Positions 16,696-24,488 of a stretch of DNA of 64,000 bases are shown piece by piece. Every line of letters begins with the position of its first letter. Within the stretch, counting starts at the first letter, position 1. Both the position numbers and the translations under genes were made by a program. This stretch comes from Phycisphaerae bacterium (GTDB lineage: Bacteria; Planctomycetota; Phycisphaerae; UBA1845; PWPN01). The notes below the pieces were generated by a model that had not been told where the DNA came from, searched no databases, and saw only the letters and a program-made list of their open reading frames with translations. The stretch covers positions 66,441 to 130,440 of the forward strand of contig JAAYDF010000284.1 of the NCBI GenBank assembly GCA_012729395.1, in the 5' to 3' direction.

Positions 16696-18894
16696 TCAAT
16701 CGCCCTGAGCATGAGTGCCGCAGTCGGGATCCAGCCACACATCCGCTGTACCCAGACACCGGCGAAATGAAACCAGATCGGCGTAGTCCACGTCCGGGTC
16801 GCCATCCAAACGAGCGTTGACACAGGCGATGTCCGGCTGCGACACAAACGGACCACTGAGACAACGCTGAAAAATGCCGAAGTCATCCAGGTCCACATCG
16901 CCGTCCAGATCAAGATCCTGCTTCGGCGGACAAACCTGCTCGATCGCGTCCAGGTAAACGATGAAGGGCCCCGCTTCGCCGACCGAGCTGAACGCCAGAT
17001 GTTCGAGGACGCCCCTGTGGTGCGCCGCCGCGAGCACCCCATCGCCGGTGAAGCCTTGTACCGGATCAGCGGTCGGCGTGAAGGTGAACGTCTGCCAAAC
17101 ACCGGGCTGCGCCGTCACCAGCACGCCTTGCGGGGCACCGCTCTGCACGCTGTGTGCGCCTAGCCACTCGATCGGCCCAATCGTGCCGCCGTCGGCGCCG
17201 ATCGGTACATCCACACCCGTCTCGCGAATCCCCGCACACAGACGAAACGAGCCGGCATCCACGCGCAACCGAACACGAATCGGCCGGCGAAGGTTGATGG
17301 CCGGGTTGGGTAGCGAAGCCGCGTCGTTCGTCGTCAGCCGTAACCAGCGATGCGGGCCATCATCCACGAAGGCCCATTGCACCTTCAAGACCCGGTTGCC
17401 GTCGAACGCCTCAACCGCGTCCGTCGTCACCGCCGAGTTCGGCGAGGCCGTTAAGTGCCCGGACGTAGACCCAGAGGTCCGCGGTGCGCGGAACATGACC
17501 TGTGCGTCGGGAGCGTAACCCTCAAAAGGCGCGATCCGCTGGCCGCTGCACAGCTCCGGGGCCAGCACGCTCACGTGCCGCGTCCGCGTAGCCATATCGC
17601 TTCCGCCCGGCCCGGTCACCACAAGGGTCACCGTGTAAGCCCCCGGCTGCGTATAGGTCCAAAGCGGATGCGTGGCCGTCGAGGTCGAGCCGTCACCAAA
17701 GCTCCAAAGCCGACTCCCAATGGGGCCGGTCGAGCCGTCAGTGAATTGCACCGCGAACGGAGCAACCCCGGCAACGGGTTCCGCGGTGAAGGCGGCCACC
17801 GGCGGCTGAATGGGCGGCGTGCCGATCGCCCCGGCCGGATACCGCATCGCCACCGCGTCCCCATACGCGGTGTAAAGATCCCCCGTGGAGCCCGGCGGGT
17901 TCCCCGCACCCTTCCAGTACTCAAGCGAGTACCCATCCCAAGACCCACTCCCATCACCGCCGTCATACACAAACCAAGCCATGCAGATGATGTTCTGGTT
18001 ACCCGGCGTCTCGTTCCAGGCGTGAACATCGGCGAAGGCATCGCGGAGAAACTGAGCAGCGAGGGCCTCCTCGCGAGTGTTACCCGGCGAGGCGTGGCGA
18101 TTCCACTCCGTCATGTAGACCGGCCGATCCTGCAGCCCCTCACCGCCAATCACCGCAAGCTGCTCGATGTAGGCCTGACGGAAATCCGCCAGAGACCCGC
18201 CGTAGGCATGAATCGCGAAGCCGTCGATCTCGTCTGCCGGGATGCTCTGAATCACTTGCCGGAGCCACTCCGCGCCGGCCATCCATCGCTGCGGCAACCA
18301 GACGCCACCGGGACTGGGCGGGGCGATCAGCACACGGTGCGGGCCAGCCGGGCTAGCCTGAGCTTGACTATGAATCGCCGCCCGGACGCTGCGATACGTG
18401 GCCGCGTAGCCGGCCGGGGTGACGCGATTGTCCGGCCAGCCCTGGCCCTCATCGATCAGGTTCGGCTCGTTCCCGATGATCCACAGGTGGGCGTACGGGG
18501 CCAACTGGTTGACCGTCTGCACCACCGCCGCCGGCCAGCCGGCATGATCGGGGCTGGTCGGCGAGGGCACCGTCTGACCCCAAACGTAGTCGATGCGAGT
18601 GAGCAGGGAGACGTTCTTGTGGGTGTAGAGATCCTGGTAGCCCGGCACGAAGTACGCGGCCCGCCACCAGGGATCGCCGTGAGTCAGGACGACTTCGACG
18701 CTCCATCCGCCATAGGTCGGGCACTGGAGCAATTCCGCGGGTCCGCTGTCGACCGGTTCACCCCCGCGAAGCCCCCAGAAATGCACACCGTACAGCCATG
18801 GCGAGTCCGCCCGGACGGCCCCGCCCCAAGCGAACGCCAACCCCAGCCCAACCAACCCCGCCAGTCGCCCTATTCCACCCCTCTCCCTCACCAT
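16696..18894 (-). CDS. Secreted GH-like protein with PKD and dockerin-type domains
   Basis: A 732-residue exported protein with a signal peptide ending near AVRADS (about residue 29). Residues 33-350 look like a (beta/alpha)8 glycosidase of clan A: WIIGNEPNLIDEG gives a candidate acid/base E143 and PVYMTEWNRH a candidate nucleophile E263. Residues 364-442 are a PKD domain (LWSFGDGSTSTATHP). Residues 450-655 form a beta-rich region, probably carbohydrate-binding (LDAIEQV at its end). Two dockerin-like calcium loops close the protein (DLDLDGDVDLDDFGIFQRCL at 659-678 and ARLDGDPDVDYADLVSFRRC at 693-712). Such tails are frequent on planctomycete surface proteins. The substrate is probably a polysaccharide but is not identified. 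Confidence 0.78.
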   Translation of the reverse strand: MVRERGGIGRLAGLVGLGLAFAWGGAVRADSPWLYGVHFWGLRGGEPVDSGPAELLQCPTYGGWSVEVVLTHGDPWWRAAYFVPGYQDLYTHKNVSLLTRIDYVWGQTVPSPTSPDHAGWPAAVVQTVNQLAPYAHLWIIGNEPNLIDEGQGWPDNRVTPAGYAATYRSVRAAIHSQAQASPAGPHRVLIAPPSPGGVWLPQRWMAGAEWLRQVIQSIPADEIDGFAIHAYGGSLADFRQAYIEQLAVIGGEGLQDRPVYMTEWNRHASPGNTREEALAAQFLRDAFADVHAWNETPGNQNIICMAWFVYDGGDGSGSWDGYSLEYWKGAGNPPGSTGDLYTAYGDAVAMRYPAGAIGTPPIQPPVAAFTAEPVAGVAPFAVQFTDGSTGPIGSRLWSFGDGSTSTATHPLWTYTQPGAYTVTLVVTGPGGSDMATRTRHVSVLAPELCSGQRIAPFEGYAPDAQVMFRAPRTSGSTSGHLTASPNSAVTTDAVEAFDGNRVLKVQWAFVDDGPHRWLRLTTNDAASLPNPAINLRRPIRVRLRVDAGSFRLCAGIRETGVDVPIGADGGTIGPIEWLGAHSVQSGAPQGVLVTAQPGVWQTFTFTPTADPVQGFTGDGVLAAAHHRGVLEHLAFSSVGEAGPFIVYLDAIEQVCPPKQDLDLDGDVDLDDFGIFQRCLSGPFVSQPDIACVNARLDGDPDVDYADLVSFRRCLGTADVWLDPDCGTHAQGD

Positions 18895-18905
18895 CCACCC
18901 CGCAG

Positions 18906-19661
18906 AAAATGGTGTCAGGATGATTTTTGCGCGGCCTTCCGGGGGCGGCCACGCGGACGCAACGTCAAATCCAACCGCAACTTAGCCGCAATCCGGGCCT
19001 TCCACCGATCCGTGCCGAGGGGCATACCCCGCACGGTAGCGTGCCGCACCTCCTGGAGCGGTTCATCGGCCAGTGGACGGTTGACATCCGCCAGCCAGCC
19101 ACGCGGGCGATCCACAGGCCATTCCGCCAGCCGGTCCCTCAGCGGCCCCTCACCCGTCCGCCGCAACCACAGACTGCACCACCGCCACTGCTCCGCCCGA
19201 TCCACCAAGCCCGACCGGAGAGCATTCGCCTCAACATAGCGACAGACGGTCAGGAAGTGGGCATCCTCCTCGACCGGAAAACTCTTGAACCGGCCCTGAT
19301 ACAACGGCCCCTCGCCGGTCGTCCGGGAATGCGTCCGCCAGCGGTGGGTATGCGTGACCGTCACCCACTGCATCCAGGTGGACAGGTTGGTACGCTCGCC
19401 CGCAAGCACGACAAGATGCCAGTGATTGGGCATCAGGCAGTACGACAGCAACCCGGGAGCGTCCAAACGCCCCAGCCCCTCCGCCAGCACCTGCTCGAAG
19501 GCCAGGTAGTCCCCGTCCTTCTCGAACATGGGCAAGCGCATCACCCGGCGATTCAGTAGATGATAGGCAACGCCCGGTTCCGTGATTCGCTGTGGCCGTC
19601 CCATTTCACCAAATTACCACCCCCCCTGGCGATGTCAAGAAAATCATCCTGACACCATTTT
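18906..19661 (-). mobile_element. RAYT transposase element bounded by 22-bp inverted repeats
   Basis: The left end 18906-18927 contains AATGGTGTCAGGATGATT and the right end 19640-19661 is its exact reverse complement over 22 bases. Between them is one transposase gene. The stop codon of the transposase (18915-18917) lies inside the left repeat, and the stop codon of uppP (19644-19646) lies inside the right repeat. The element length is 756 bp. No target-site duplication was recognised. Confidence 0.78.
18915..19604 (-). CDS. REP-associated tyrosine transposase (RAYT, Y1/HUH type)
   Basis: A 229-residue Y1 transposase. It begins MGRPQRITEPGVAYHLLNRR. The metal-binding HUH motif is MPNHWHLVV with H61 and H63. 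GPLYQGRFKSFPVEED is the conserved loop, and the nucleophilic tyrosine is Y123 in CRYVEANALRSGLV. WRWCSLWLR and a basic tail (LRPRGRPRKAAQKSS) follow. RAYTs cut single-stranded hairpin repeats and are thought to spread REP sequences. The gene is complete and uninterrupted and its stop codon is contributed by the flanking inverted repeat. It sits between the secreted glycosidase gene and uppP, all on the minus strand. Confidence 0.9.
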   Translation of the reverse strand: MGRPQRITEPGVAYHLLNRRVMRLPMFEKDGDYLAFEQVLAEGLGRLDAPGLLSYCLMPNHWHLVVLAGERTNLSTWMQWVTVTHTHRWRTHSRTTGEGPLYQGRFKSFPVEEDAHFLTVCRYVEANALRSGLVDRAEQWRWCSLWLRRTGEGPLRDRLAEWPVDRPRGWLADVNRPLADEPLQEVRHATVRGMPLGTDRWKARIAAKLRLDLTLRPRGRPRKAAQKSS

Positions 19662-20465
19662 TGGGGCGGCGAGCAGGCAGGTCAGGATGACGACGCCGAT
19701 GACGATGCGGTAGATCGCGAAGGCGGTGAAGCGGTGATGCTGGATGAACCGCATGAAGGCGGCGACCACCACCCAGGCGGTGATGAAGGCAGTCACGAAG
19801 CCGATCGCCAGCAGAGCGGTCTGCTCAGGCTGGACGTCGCCCTTGAGCAAGGAAAGCATGCCTGCCCCAAGCAGCGTGGGGATGGCCAGGAAGAACGAGA
19901 ACTCGGCGGCGGCTACGGGCGACAGGCCCAGCAGCAGGGCCCCCATGATGGTCGCGCCGCTGCGGCTGGTGCCCGGCACCATGGCCAGGCACTGGATCAC
20001 CCCGATCATGAAGGCTACACGCAGGGGGATCATACCCGCGTCCGGATACCGCCCCTGGCGGACAAACTTCTCGATCAACAGGATGGCCACGCCGCCGAGC
20101 ACCAGTGCCGTGGCGACCACCGGCACGGTCATCAGGTGTTCCTTCATGAAATCGTCGAACAAGACGCCCAGCACGCCGGCCGGGATCATGGCGACGAACA
20201 GCTTGAGCAGGATGTGATCCCGCCAGCGGGCCTGCGGCGGATGAAACGTCAGCCTCCACAGCCTTCGCCAGAAGTAAATGACCACCGCCAGGATCGCCCC
20301 GATCTGGATGAAGAAGTTGAAGACGTTGTTCCAGAAAACGTCCGTCTCCGCGTCGAGGCCGATCCACGGCATGACCAGGATCATGTGGCCCGTGCTGGAG
20401 ACGGGCAGGAACTCGGTCAGTCCTTCGACGATGCCCAGGATGACGGCGCGGACTATGTCGGTCAT
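19644..20465 (-). CDS. uppP: Undecaprenyl-diphosphatase (UppP/BacA)
   Basis: A 273-residue polytopic membrane phosphatase. The two signature regions are EGLTEFLPVSSTGHMILV (about residues 14-31) and VPGTSRSGATIMGALLLG (about 163-180), including the catalytic Glu/His and the PGxSRS loop. It dephosphorylates undecaprenyl diphosphate to recycle the carrier lipid for peptidoglycan and surface polysaccharide. The last residues (about APKMVSG) and the stop codon are encoded by the inverted repeat of the RAYT element, so the original C-terminus was probably replaced. It is preceded on the same strand by pgpA with an eight-base gap. Confidence 0.95.
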   Translation of the reverse strand: MTDIVRAVILGIVEGLTEFLPVSSTGHMILVMPWIGLDAETDVFWNNVFNFFIQIGAILAVVIYFWRRLWRLTFHPPQARWRDHILLKLFVAMIPAGVLGVLFDDFMKEHLMTVPVVATALVLGGVAILLIEKFVRQGRYPDAGMIPLRVAFMIGVIQCLAMVPGTSRSGATIMGALLLGLSPVAAAEFSFFLAIPTLLGAGMLSLLKGDVQPEQTALLAIGFVTAFITAWVVVAAFMRFIQHHRFTAFAIYRIVIGVVILTCLLAAPKMVSG

Positions 20466-20473
20466 GGCACAAC

Positions 20474-21124
20474 TCAGCTCAGCAGAAGACGGAAGATGCC
20501 TTGGCCGACGAGGTTGGCGTAAACGCCGGCCACCAGATCGTCGGTCAGGATACCCCAGCCTGCGGGGAACTTCTCACACTGTCGGGCGGGCGGGGGTTTG
20601 AGCACATCAAAAAGTCTGAAGAAGAAGAACTGCACGGCCAAAACGGTCAGGGCCTGCGAGAACGTGGCCATGGGCAGGGCGATCAGGGCGATCCACTGGC
20701 CCGCCCACTCATCGAGGACCACTTGCCCAGGGTCGCCTTCCTTGCGGGCGGAACCGCTGAATCGCTCGACCGCCCACGGTCCCCAGACTACGCAGCCGAC
20801 CGAAGCCAGCAGGGTCAATATCAGCCAGGCCGCATCGAGCCGCCAGGCATCCCCGCCGGCCAAGCTGACCACCCACCAGATCGCCAAGGCAATGCCGACC
20901 GCGACCGCGGATCCGACCGTGCCCGACGCCACCGGGGCGTAGCCCGAGCCCAGCCCGGTCATGAAAGCGTGCCCCAGCGCGTTATGGTGTCCGCCTGTTG
21001 GCGCCGGTGCCACACCGGACTCCCGTGCCACACCGCGTTCCGATGCCGCGCTCGTTCCCGGTGCTGAACCGGTCGGCGGAGCGTCGGCGGGGGATGGGGG
21101 CGGTCTGAACGAACGGCGGCTCAT
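20474..21124 (-). CDS. pgpA: Phosphatidylglycerophosphatase A
   Basis: A 216-residue membrane protein of the PgpA family. GLGSGYAPVASGTVGSAVAV, DPGQVVLDEWAGQWIAL, FFRLFDVLKPPPA and GWGILTDDLVAGVYAN are the family motifs in the expected order. It hydrolyses phosphatidylglycerophosphate to phosphatidylglycerol, the step after PgsA. The first ~45 residues are Pro/Ala/Gly-rich and not part of the domain; a downstream start (for example the Met of HAFMTGLGSG) cannot be excluded. Its ATG overlaps the pgsA stop by four bases, so the two enzymes are translationally coupled. Confidence 0.92.
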   Translation of the reverse strand: MSRRSFRPPPSPADAPPTGSAPGTSAASERGVARESGVAPAPTGGHHNALGHAFMTGLGSGYAPVASGTVGSAVAVGIALAIWWVVSLAGGDAWRLDAAWLILTLLASVGCVVWGPWAVERFSGSARKEGDPGQVVLDEWAGQWIALIALPMATFSQALTVLAVQFFFFRLFDVLKPPPARQCEKFPAGWGILTDDLVAGVYANLVGQGIFRLLLS

Positions 21125-21738
21125 GTGGTAGGTACCGAGGTCTGCGAGAGCACGCCGCGGGCCATTCGCAGGTACGGCACCACAGACAGAAAGGTGACGA
21201 TGACCGTCAGGTAGACGAGGATGGGCCGGGCGGGCACAAAGAAAGCCAGGCTTTGCGGATGGGCGAGCGTGAGCAGGATCCAGACCACGGTGGTCGACTG
21301 GAGCAGCATCTTGGCTTTGCCGTAGACATTAGCCCCGAAGGCCTGCCCGGCGGCTTCGGTGACGCCGCGCAGACTGGTCACCAGGAGTTCTCGGCCGAGG
21401 ATGACCACGACCATCCAGCCGGCCACGTTGCTGATTTTCTCGCCCCCCTGCCCGAGAAAGCCCTCACCCGCGAGGAAGATGTACGCCCCGATGACCAGGA
21501 TTTTGTCGACGAACGGGTCGATCACGCGTCCGAAGCTGGTCACCTGGTTCTGCTTGCGAGCCAGATAGCCGTCGAGCACGTCGGACAGGGCGGCAATCAA
21601 GAACAGGATCGCGCAGGCATCCAGCAATCTTGTGTTGAGTTGTCCCGAGCGGGCGTCGAACTGGGCCAAACACAAGAAAAAAACGACTGCCAAGAACAGC
21701 CGCCCAAGCGTAATCTGGTTGGGTAGATTGATTTTCAT
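21121..21738 (-). CDS. pgsA: CDP-diacylglycerol-glycerol-3-phosphate 3-phosphatidyltransferase
   Basis: A 205-residue CDP-alcohol phosphatidyltransferase. It opens MKINLPNQITLGRLFLAVVF. The catalytic motif D-G-x2-A-R-x8-G-x3-D-x3-D is visible as DVLDGYLARKQNQVTSFGRV followed by IDPFVDKI (about residues 57-85). About five membrane segments follow. It makes phosphatidylglycerophosphate from CDP-diacylglycerol and glycerol-3-phosphate. Four-base overlaps with both rimO (upstream) and pgpA (downstream) indicate one tightly coupled minus-strand transcript. Confidence 0.93.
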   Translation of the reverse strand: MKINLPNQITLGRLFLAVVFFLCLAQFDARSGQLNTRLLDACAILFLIAALSDVLDGYLARKQNQVTSFGRVIDPFVDKILVIGAYIFLAGEGFLGQGGEKISNVAGWMVVVILGRELLVTSLRGVTEAAGQAFGANVYGKAKMLLQSTTVVWILLTLAHPQSLAFFVPARPILVYLTVIVTFLSVVPYLRMARGVLSQTSVPTT

Positions 21739-23114
21739 TGTCGGACAGGCAGGATAGCCTGCATGGGTCGCCCGATCAAATCATACGCTTGTGCCTTCTC
21801 GCAACGAACAGTGACAAACCGCCCGGGCTGAAGTCCGTCAGCCAGGACATGGGTGACGGCGTCGACCTCGGGGGCCTGCCCGGCGTGCCGACCGACGAAG
21901 TGGCCCCGCCCGGCCTGATGCTCGATGAGCACCTCGAACTGCCGACCGATCTGGCGTTGAGCCTCGGCGAAGGCGACCTCCTGCTGGGCCTCCATCAGGG
22001 CATCCGCGCGGGCCTGACGCTCCTTCGCCGGCAACTGGCCCGACATACGGCCGGCGGGGGTGTCCGGCTCCAGGGAGTACGGGAACACGCCCATGGCGGC
22101 GAACCCCGCCTCGCGTACGAAGGTGAGCAGTTCCTCGAACTCGGCCGGGGTCTCGCCGGGGAAGCCGGCAATCAAGGTTGTGCGAATGACAACGCCGGGG
22201 ATGCGTTTGCGGAGTCTATCAAGCAGGTCTTCCGTCCGCCGCCGGGTGACCCGCCGCCCCATGGCTCTGAGCACTCGGTCGTTGATGTGCTGCAAGGGGA
22301 GGTCGACGTACTTCACGATTCGGGGGCAATCAGCCAGGGCGTCGATCATCTCGTCGGTGAAGACAGACGGATAGGCGTACAGCAGGCGAATCCATTGGGC
22401 TCCGTCGAGGCGGTCCACCTCGCGTAACAGGCCCGCGAGTCCCGGCTGGTAGCCGAGGTCCTGGCCGTAGCTGGTCGTGTCCTGTCCGATCAGGTTGATC
22501 TCGACGGCCCCATCGCTGATCAACTCACGTGCCTCGGCCAGGACAACCTCAACGGGTTTGCAGTGCATGGGTCCGCGGATGGCGGGGATGGTGCAGAAGG
22601 TGCATTGTTGGTTGCAGCCTTCACTGATTCGCAGGTAGGCGTAGTGTCGTGGCGTGATGCGTAGCCGGGCGGTGTCGACCGCCACGTAGGGGTAGTAATC
22701 GCCGAGATAGAGATCAACAGCCGGCCGGGGAGTCGTCCGGGACTTGCGCCGCGGAACCGCCTTGAGCGCGGCCGTGACCACGTCATCCCGGCGATGCACG
22801 CCGACCAAGGCATCGATGCCCGGCACGGCGTCAAGGAGTCTCTCACCGTCGCGCTGGACGAGGCAGCCTGCCACCACGACGCGACGGCAGGGACCTTTCC
22901 GCTTGCGTTTGACCGCCTCGGTTATGGCTTCGAGGGCCTCGGCCCGGGCAGCCTCGAGAAACCCGCAGGTGTTGATGACGATGACATCCGCGTCGGATTC
23001 GTCGGCGGTGATGAGTGCGCCGGCCTCGGCGAGTTGCCCGAGCATCTTCTCGGAATCCACCAGGTTCTTGGCGCATCCCAGCGCCACGAAAGCCACTTTG
23101 ACCGGCTTGCCCAC
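21735..23114 (-). CDS. rimO: Ribosomal protein S12 methylthiotransferase
   Basis: A 459-residue methylthiotransferase. The N-terminal UPF0004 domain has VAFVALGCAKNLVDSEKML and VINTCGFLEAARAEALEAI. The radical SAM cluster is CNQQCTFC in SEGCNQQCTFCTIPAIRGP. The C-terminal TRAM domain ends FVTVRCEKAQAYDLIGRPM. The wording ALGCAKNLVDSE and SEGCNxxCxFCxIP fits RimO rather than MiaB. It adds a methylthio group to an aspartate of ribosomal protein S12. It is first in the run with pgsA, pgpA and uppP. Confidence 0.93.
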   Translation of the reverse strand: MGKPVKVAFVALGCAKNLVDSEKMLGQLAEAGALITADESDADVIVINTCGFLEAARAEALEAITEAVKRKRKGPCRRVVVAGCLVQRDGERLLDAVPGIDALVGVHRRDDVVTAALKAVPRRKSRTTPRPAVDLYLGDYYPYVAVDTARLRITPRHYAYLRISEGCNQQCTFCTIPAIRGPMHCKPVEVVLAEARELISDGAVEINLIGQDTTSYGQDLGYQPGLAGLLREVDRLDGAQWIRLLYAYPSVFTDEMIDALADCPRIVKYVDLPLQHINDRVLRAMGRRVTRRRTEDLLDRLRKRIPGVVIRTTLIAGFPGETPAEFEELLTFVREAGFAAMGVFPYSLEPDTPAGRMSGQLPAKERQARADALMEAQQEVAFAEAQRQIGRQFEVLIEHQAGRGHFVGRHAGQAPEVDAVTHVLADGLQPGRFVTVRCEKAQAYDLIGRPMQAILPVRQ

Positions 23115-23336
23115 CGCAGATCGCTCCTTGCCACGCTGTCGCCCGCCGCAGCCTGCCCGCTATGGTTGGGGGGACGGCCGCTACGGCAGAACACCATCCA
23201 GGGCTGTCATACGCAACGCGTACACCACGAAAGGCGGATGCGTCGAAAGACAGCCAATTCGATACCGCCATCGTCTACCATAGCCCGCGTGGCGGGCATA
23301 CGCCAACCCGAGGATACAACCAGAGTAAGGTTTACA

Positions 23337-23365
23337 TTGACACTGCATGAGCCATTTTTTTCAAT
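23337..23365 (+). promoter_or_regulatory. Sigma70-like promoter TTGACA-N17-TTCAAT
   Basis: TTGACA at 23337-23342 is a perfect -35 hexamer. The -10 candidate TTCAAT at 23360-23365 (four of six consensus) follows after 17 bases, part of it within a T-run. It is one of the clearer housekeeping promoters in the window and points at the orphan terminator 56 bases downstream. Confidence 0.55.
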
Positions 23366-23369
23366 TCCT

Positions 23370-23488
23370 GCACGATCTGGGGTTGCGAGCCGGCCGGACG
23401 TGCGGATATCATGGACCTTGCCCGAGGCATCCCCCCCTCAAGCCCGTCTGGTTCACCCCGGCCAGACGGCACCGCCTCGGGTTTTTTT
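23370..23488 (+). ncRNA. Candidate small RNA or transcriptional leader
   Basis: The predicted transcript begins near 23371. It can form GCACG (23370-23374) with CGTGC (23399-23403), then a two-tier hairpin, and ends in seven T's. There is no start codon with a ribosome site and an open frame inside. It may be an independent ~115-nt RNA or an attenuator for the DUF547 lipoprotein gene that starts 61 bases further on. No known RNA family was recognised. Confidence 0.4.
23421..23488 (+). terminator. Two-tier intrinsic terminator with T7 tract
   Basis: Outer stem CCCGAGGC (23421-23428) pairs with GCCTCGGG (23474-23481). Inner stem CCGTCTGG (23444-23451) pairs with CCAGACGG (23462-23469). TTTTTTT follows at 23482-23488. 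No plus-strand gene lies upstream, so it does not terminate a known coding transcript. Confidence 0.7.
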
Positions 23489-23548
23489 CTGCGCAGACGG
23501 TGCTTACAATGCTCGCCGATCGCGTGTTTCCGTTCACGAGTCGAGACC

Positions 23549-24433
23549 ATGCTTGATATGAAGCGACATTTCGCCGACCGATTCGCCTTGGCAATGCCAT
23601 GGGCTGTGGGGTGTGCCGCGATGGTGTTCGCAACGGGCTGTGCAAGCCTGACGATCGAACCACGCGCCCACCTTATCCCAGCGGAGCGAGTCTACAACGA
23701 TCAGGACTGGGCGCGCGTTCTACAGGATGTAGTGCGCGACGGCTTGGTGGACTACCAGACCTTGAGTGTCAACCGCGAGCCGTTGGAGCGATACTACGCC
23801 CTGTTGAGCGTCACGGGCCCGGGTTTGACGCCGGACCAGTTCACCGAGCGAAACGACCGGGTGGCCTATTGGGTCAACAGCCACAATGCTCTCGTGTTGC
23901 TGGCGGTGTTGGGGCGATACCCAATCTCGACCATGTACGATCTGTCATTGCCCTCGCTGGCGTACGATTATCGGTTTACGGTGGATGGTCGGCCGATCAC
24001 GCTCTCGGCCATCGAGGATCGGGTCATGTCGGAGAGCGCCCAGGATGTGCGTGCGCTGTTTGCGATGAGCGGCGCGGCCTTGGCGACACCACGGCTGATG
24101 AGCGAACCGTTGCGAGCGAGCGCGCTGGAGGCCCAGTTGACCCGAGCCGCCGCTCAGGCTCTCGATAGCCCGCATATCTGCCAAGTTGACCACGCGACGA
24201 AGTCGATCTTGGTCTGGCAGCGGATCCTGCAGCGATCGGACGACTTCGTGGCCTATTGGCAAACGCGCCGGCGGGTGCAGACCGCCAACGTTTACAGCGT
24301 GCTATTGGATTTGGCGACACCGCAGAAACGGCGGGCTCTGCAAAGTGCCGTGGGGTATCGCTTCCGCGAGATGCCGTTCGATCGTCAGTTGAATGAATGG
24401 ACAACGCGTATGGGCCGCCCCGCGGTACCGTGA
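23549..24433 (+). CDS. DUF547-domain lipoprotein
   Basis: A 294-residue protein starting MLDMKRHFADRF. The signal sequence ends in the lipobox VFATGC with an acylated cysteine near residue 31. The body matches the DUF547 family: DWARVLQDVVRDGLVDYQTL, NDRVAYWVNSHNALVLLAVL, TMYDLSLPSLAYDY and an internal half with DVRALFAMSGAAL and HICQVDHATKSILVWQRIL. DUF547 proteins are envelope-linked and of unknown activity. It could be controlled by the terminator-like leader just upstream. It is followed by the M20 peptidase gene 55 bases later on the same strand. Confidence 0.78.
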   Translation: MLDMKRHFADRFALAMPWAVGCAAMVFATGCASLTIEPRAHLIPAERVYNDQDWARVLQDVVRDGLVDYQTLSVNREPLERYYALLSVTGPGLTPDQFTERNDRVAYWVNSHNALVLLAVLGRYPISTMYDLSLPSLAYDYRFTVDGRPITLSAIEDRVMSESAQDVRALFAMSGAALATPRLMSEPLRASALEAQLTRAAAQALDSPHICQVDHATKSILVWQRILQRSDDFVAYWQTRRRVQTANVYSVLLDLATPQKRRALQSAVGYRFREMPFDRQLNEWTTRMGRPAVP

Positions 24434-24488
24434 GCGCCGGGCACAACCCGGCGAGATATGAGCATCAATGGCACACAGGGGATGACAG

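Larger units (their letters stand above)
23115..23548. other. Divergent intergenic region between rimO and the DUF547 gene
   Basis: No protein-coding gene is supported. On the plus strand it carries a sigma70-like promoter (23337-23365) and a strong intrinsic terminator (23421-23488) but no reading frame between them, described separately as a candidate small RNA or leader. The left part, around 23160-23190, contains ggacggccgctacgg, a fragment resembling one arm of the hairpin repeats found at 27386 and 62371. Confidence 0.6.

Noticed and set aside
16696-18894. A PEP-CTERM sorting signal on the secreted protein
   Set aside because: The C-terminus is a dockerin-like domain followed by an acidic end, with no hydrophobic segment and Arg cluster.
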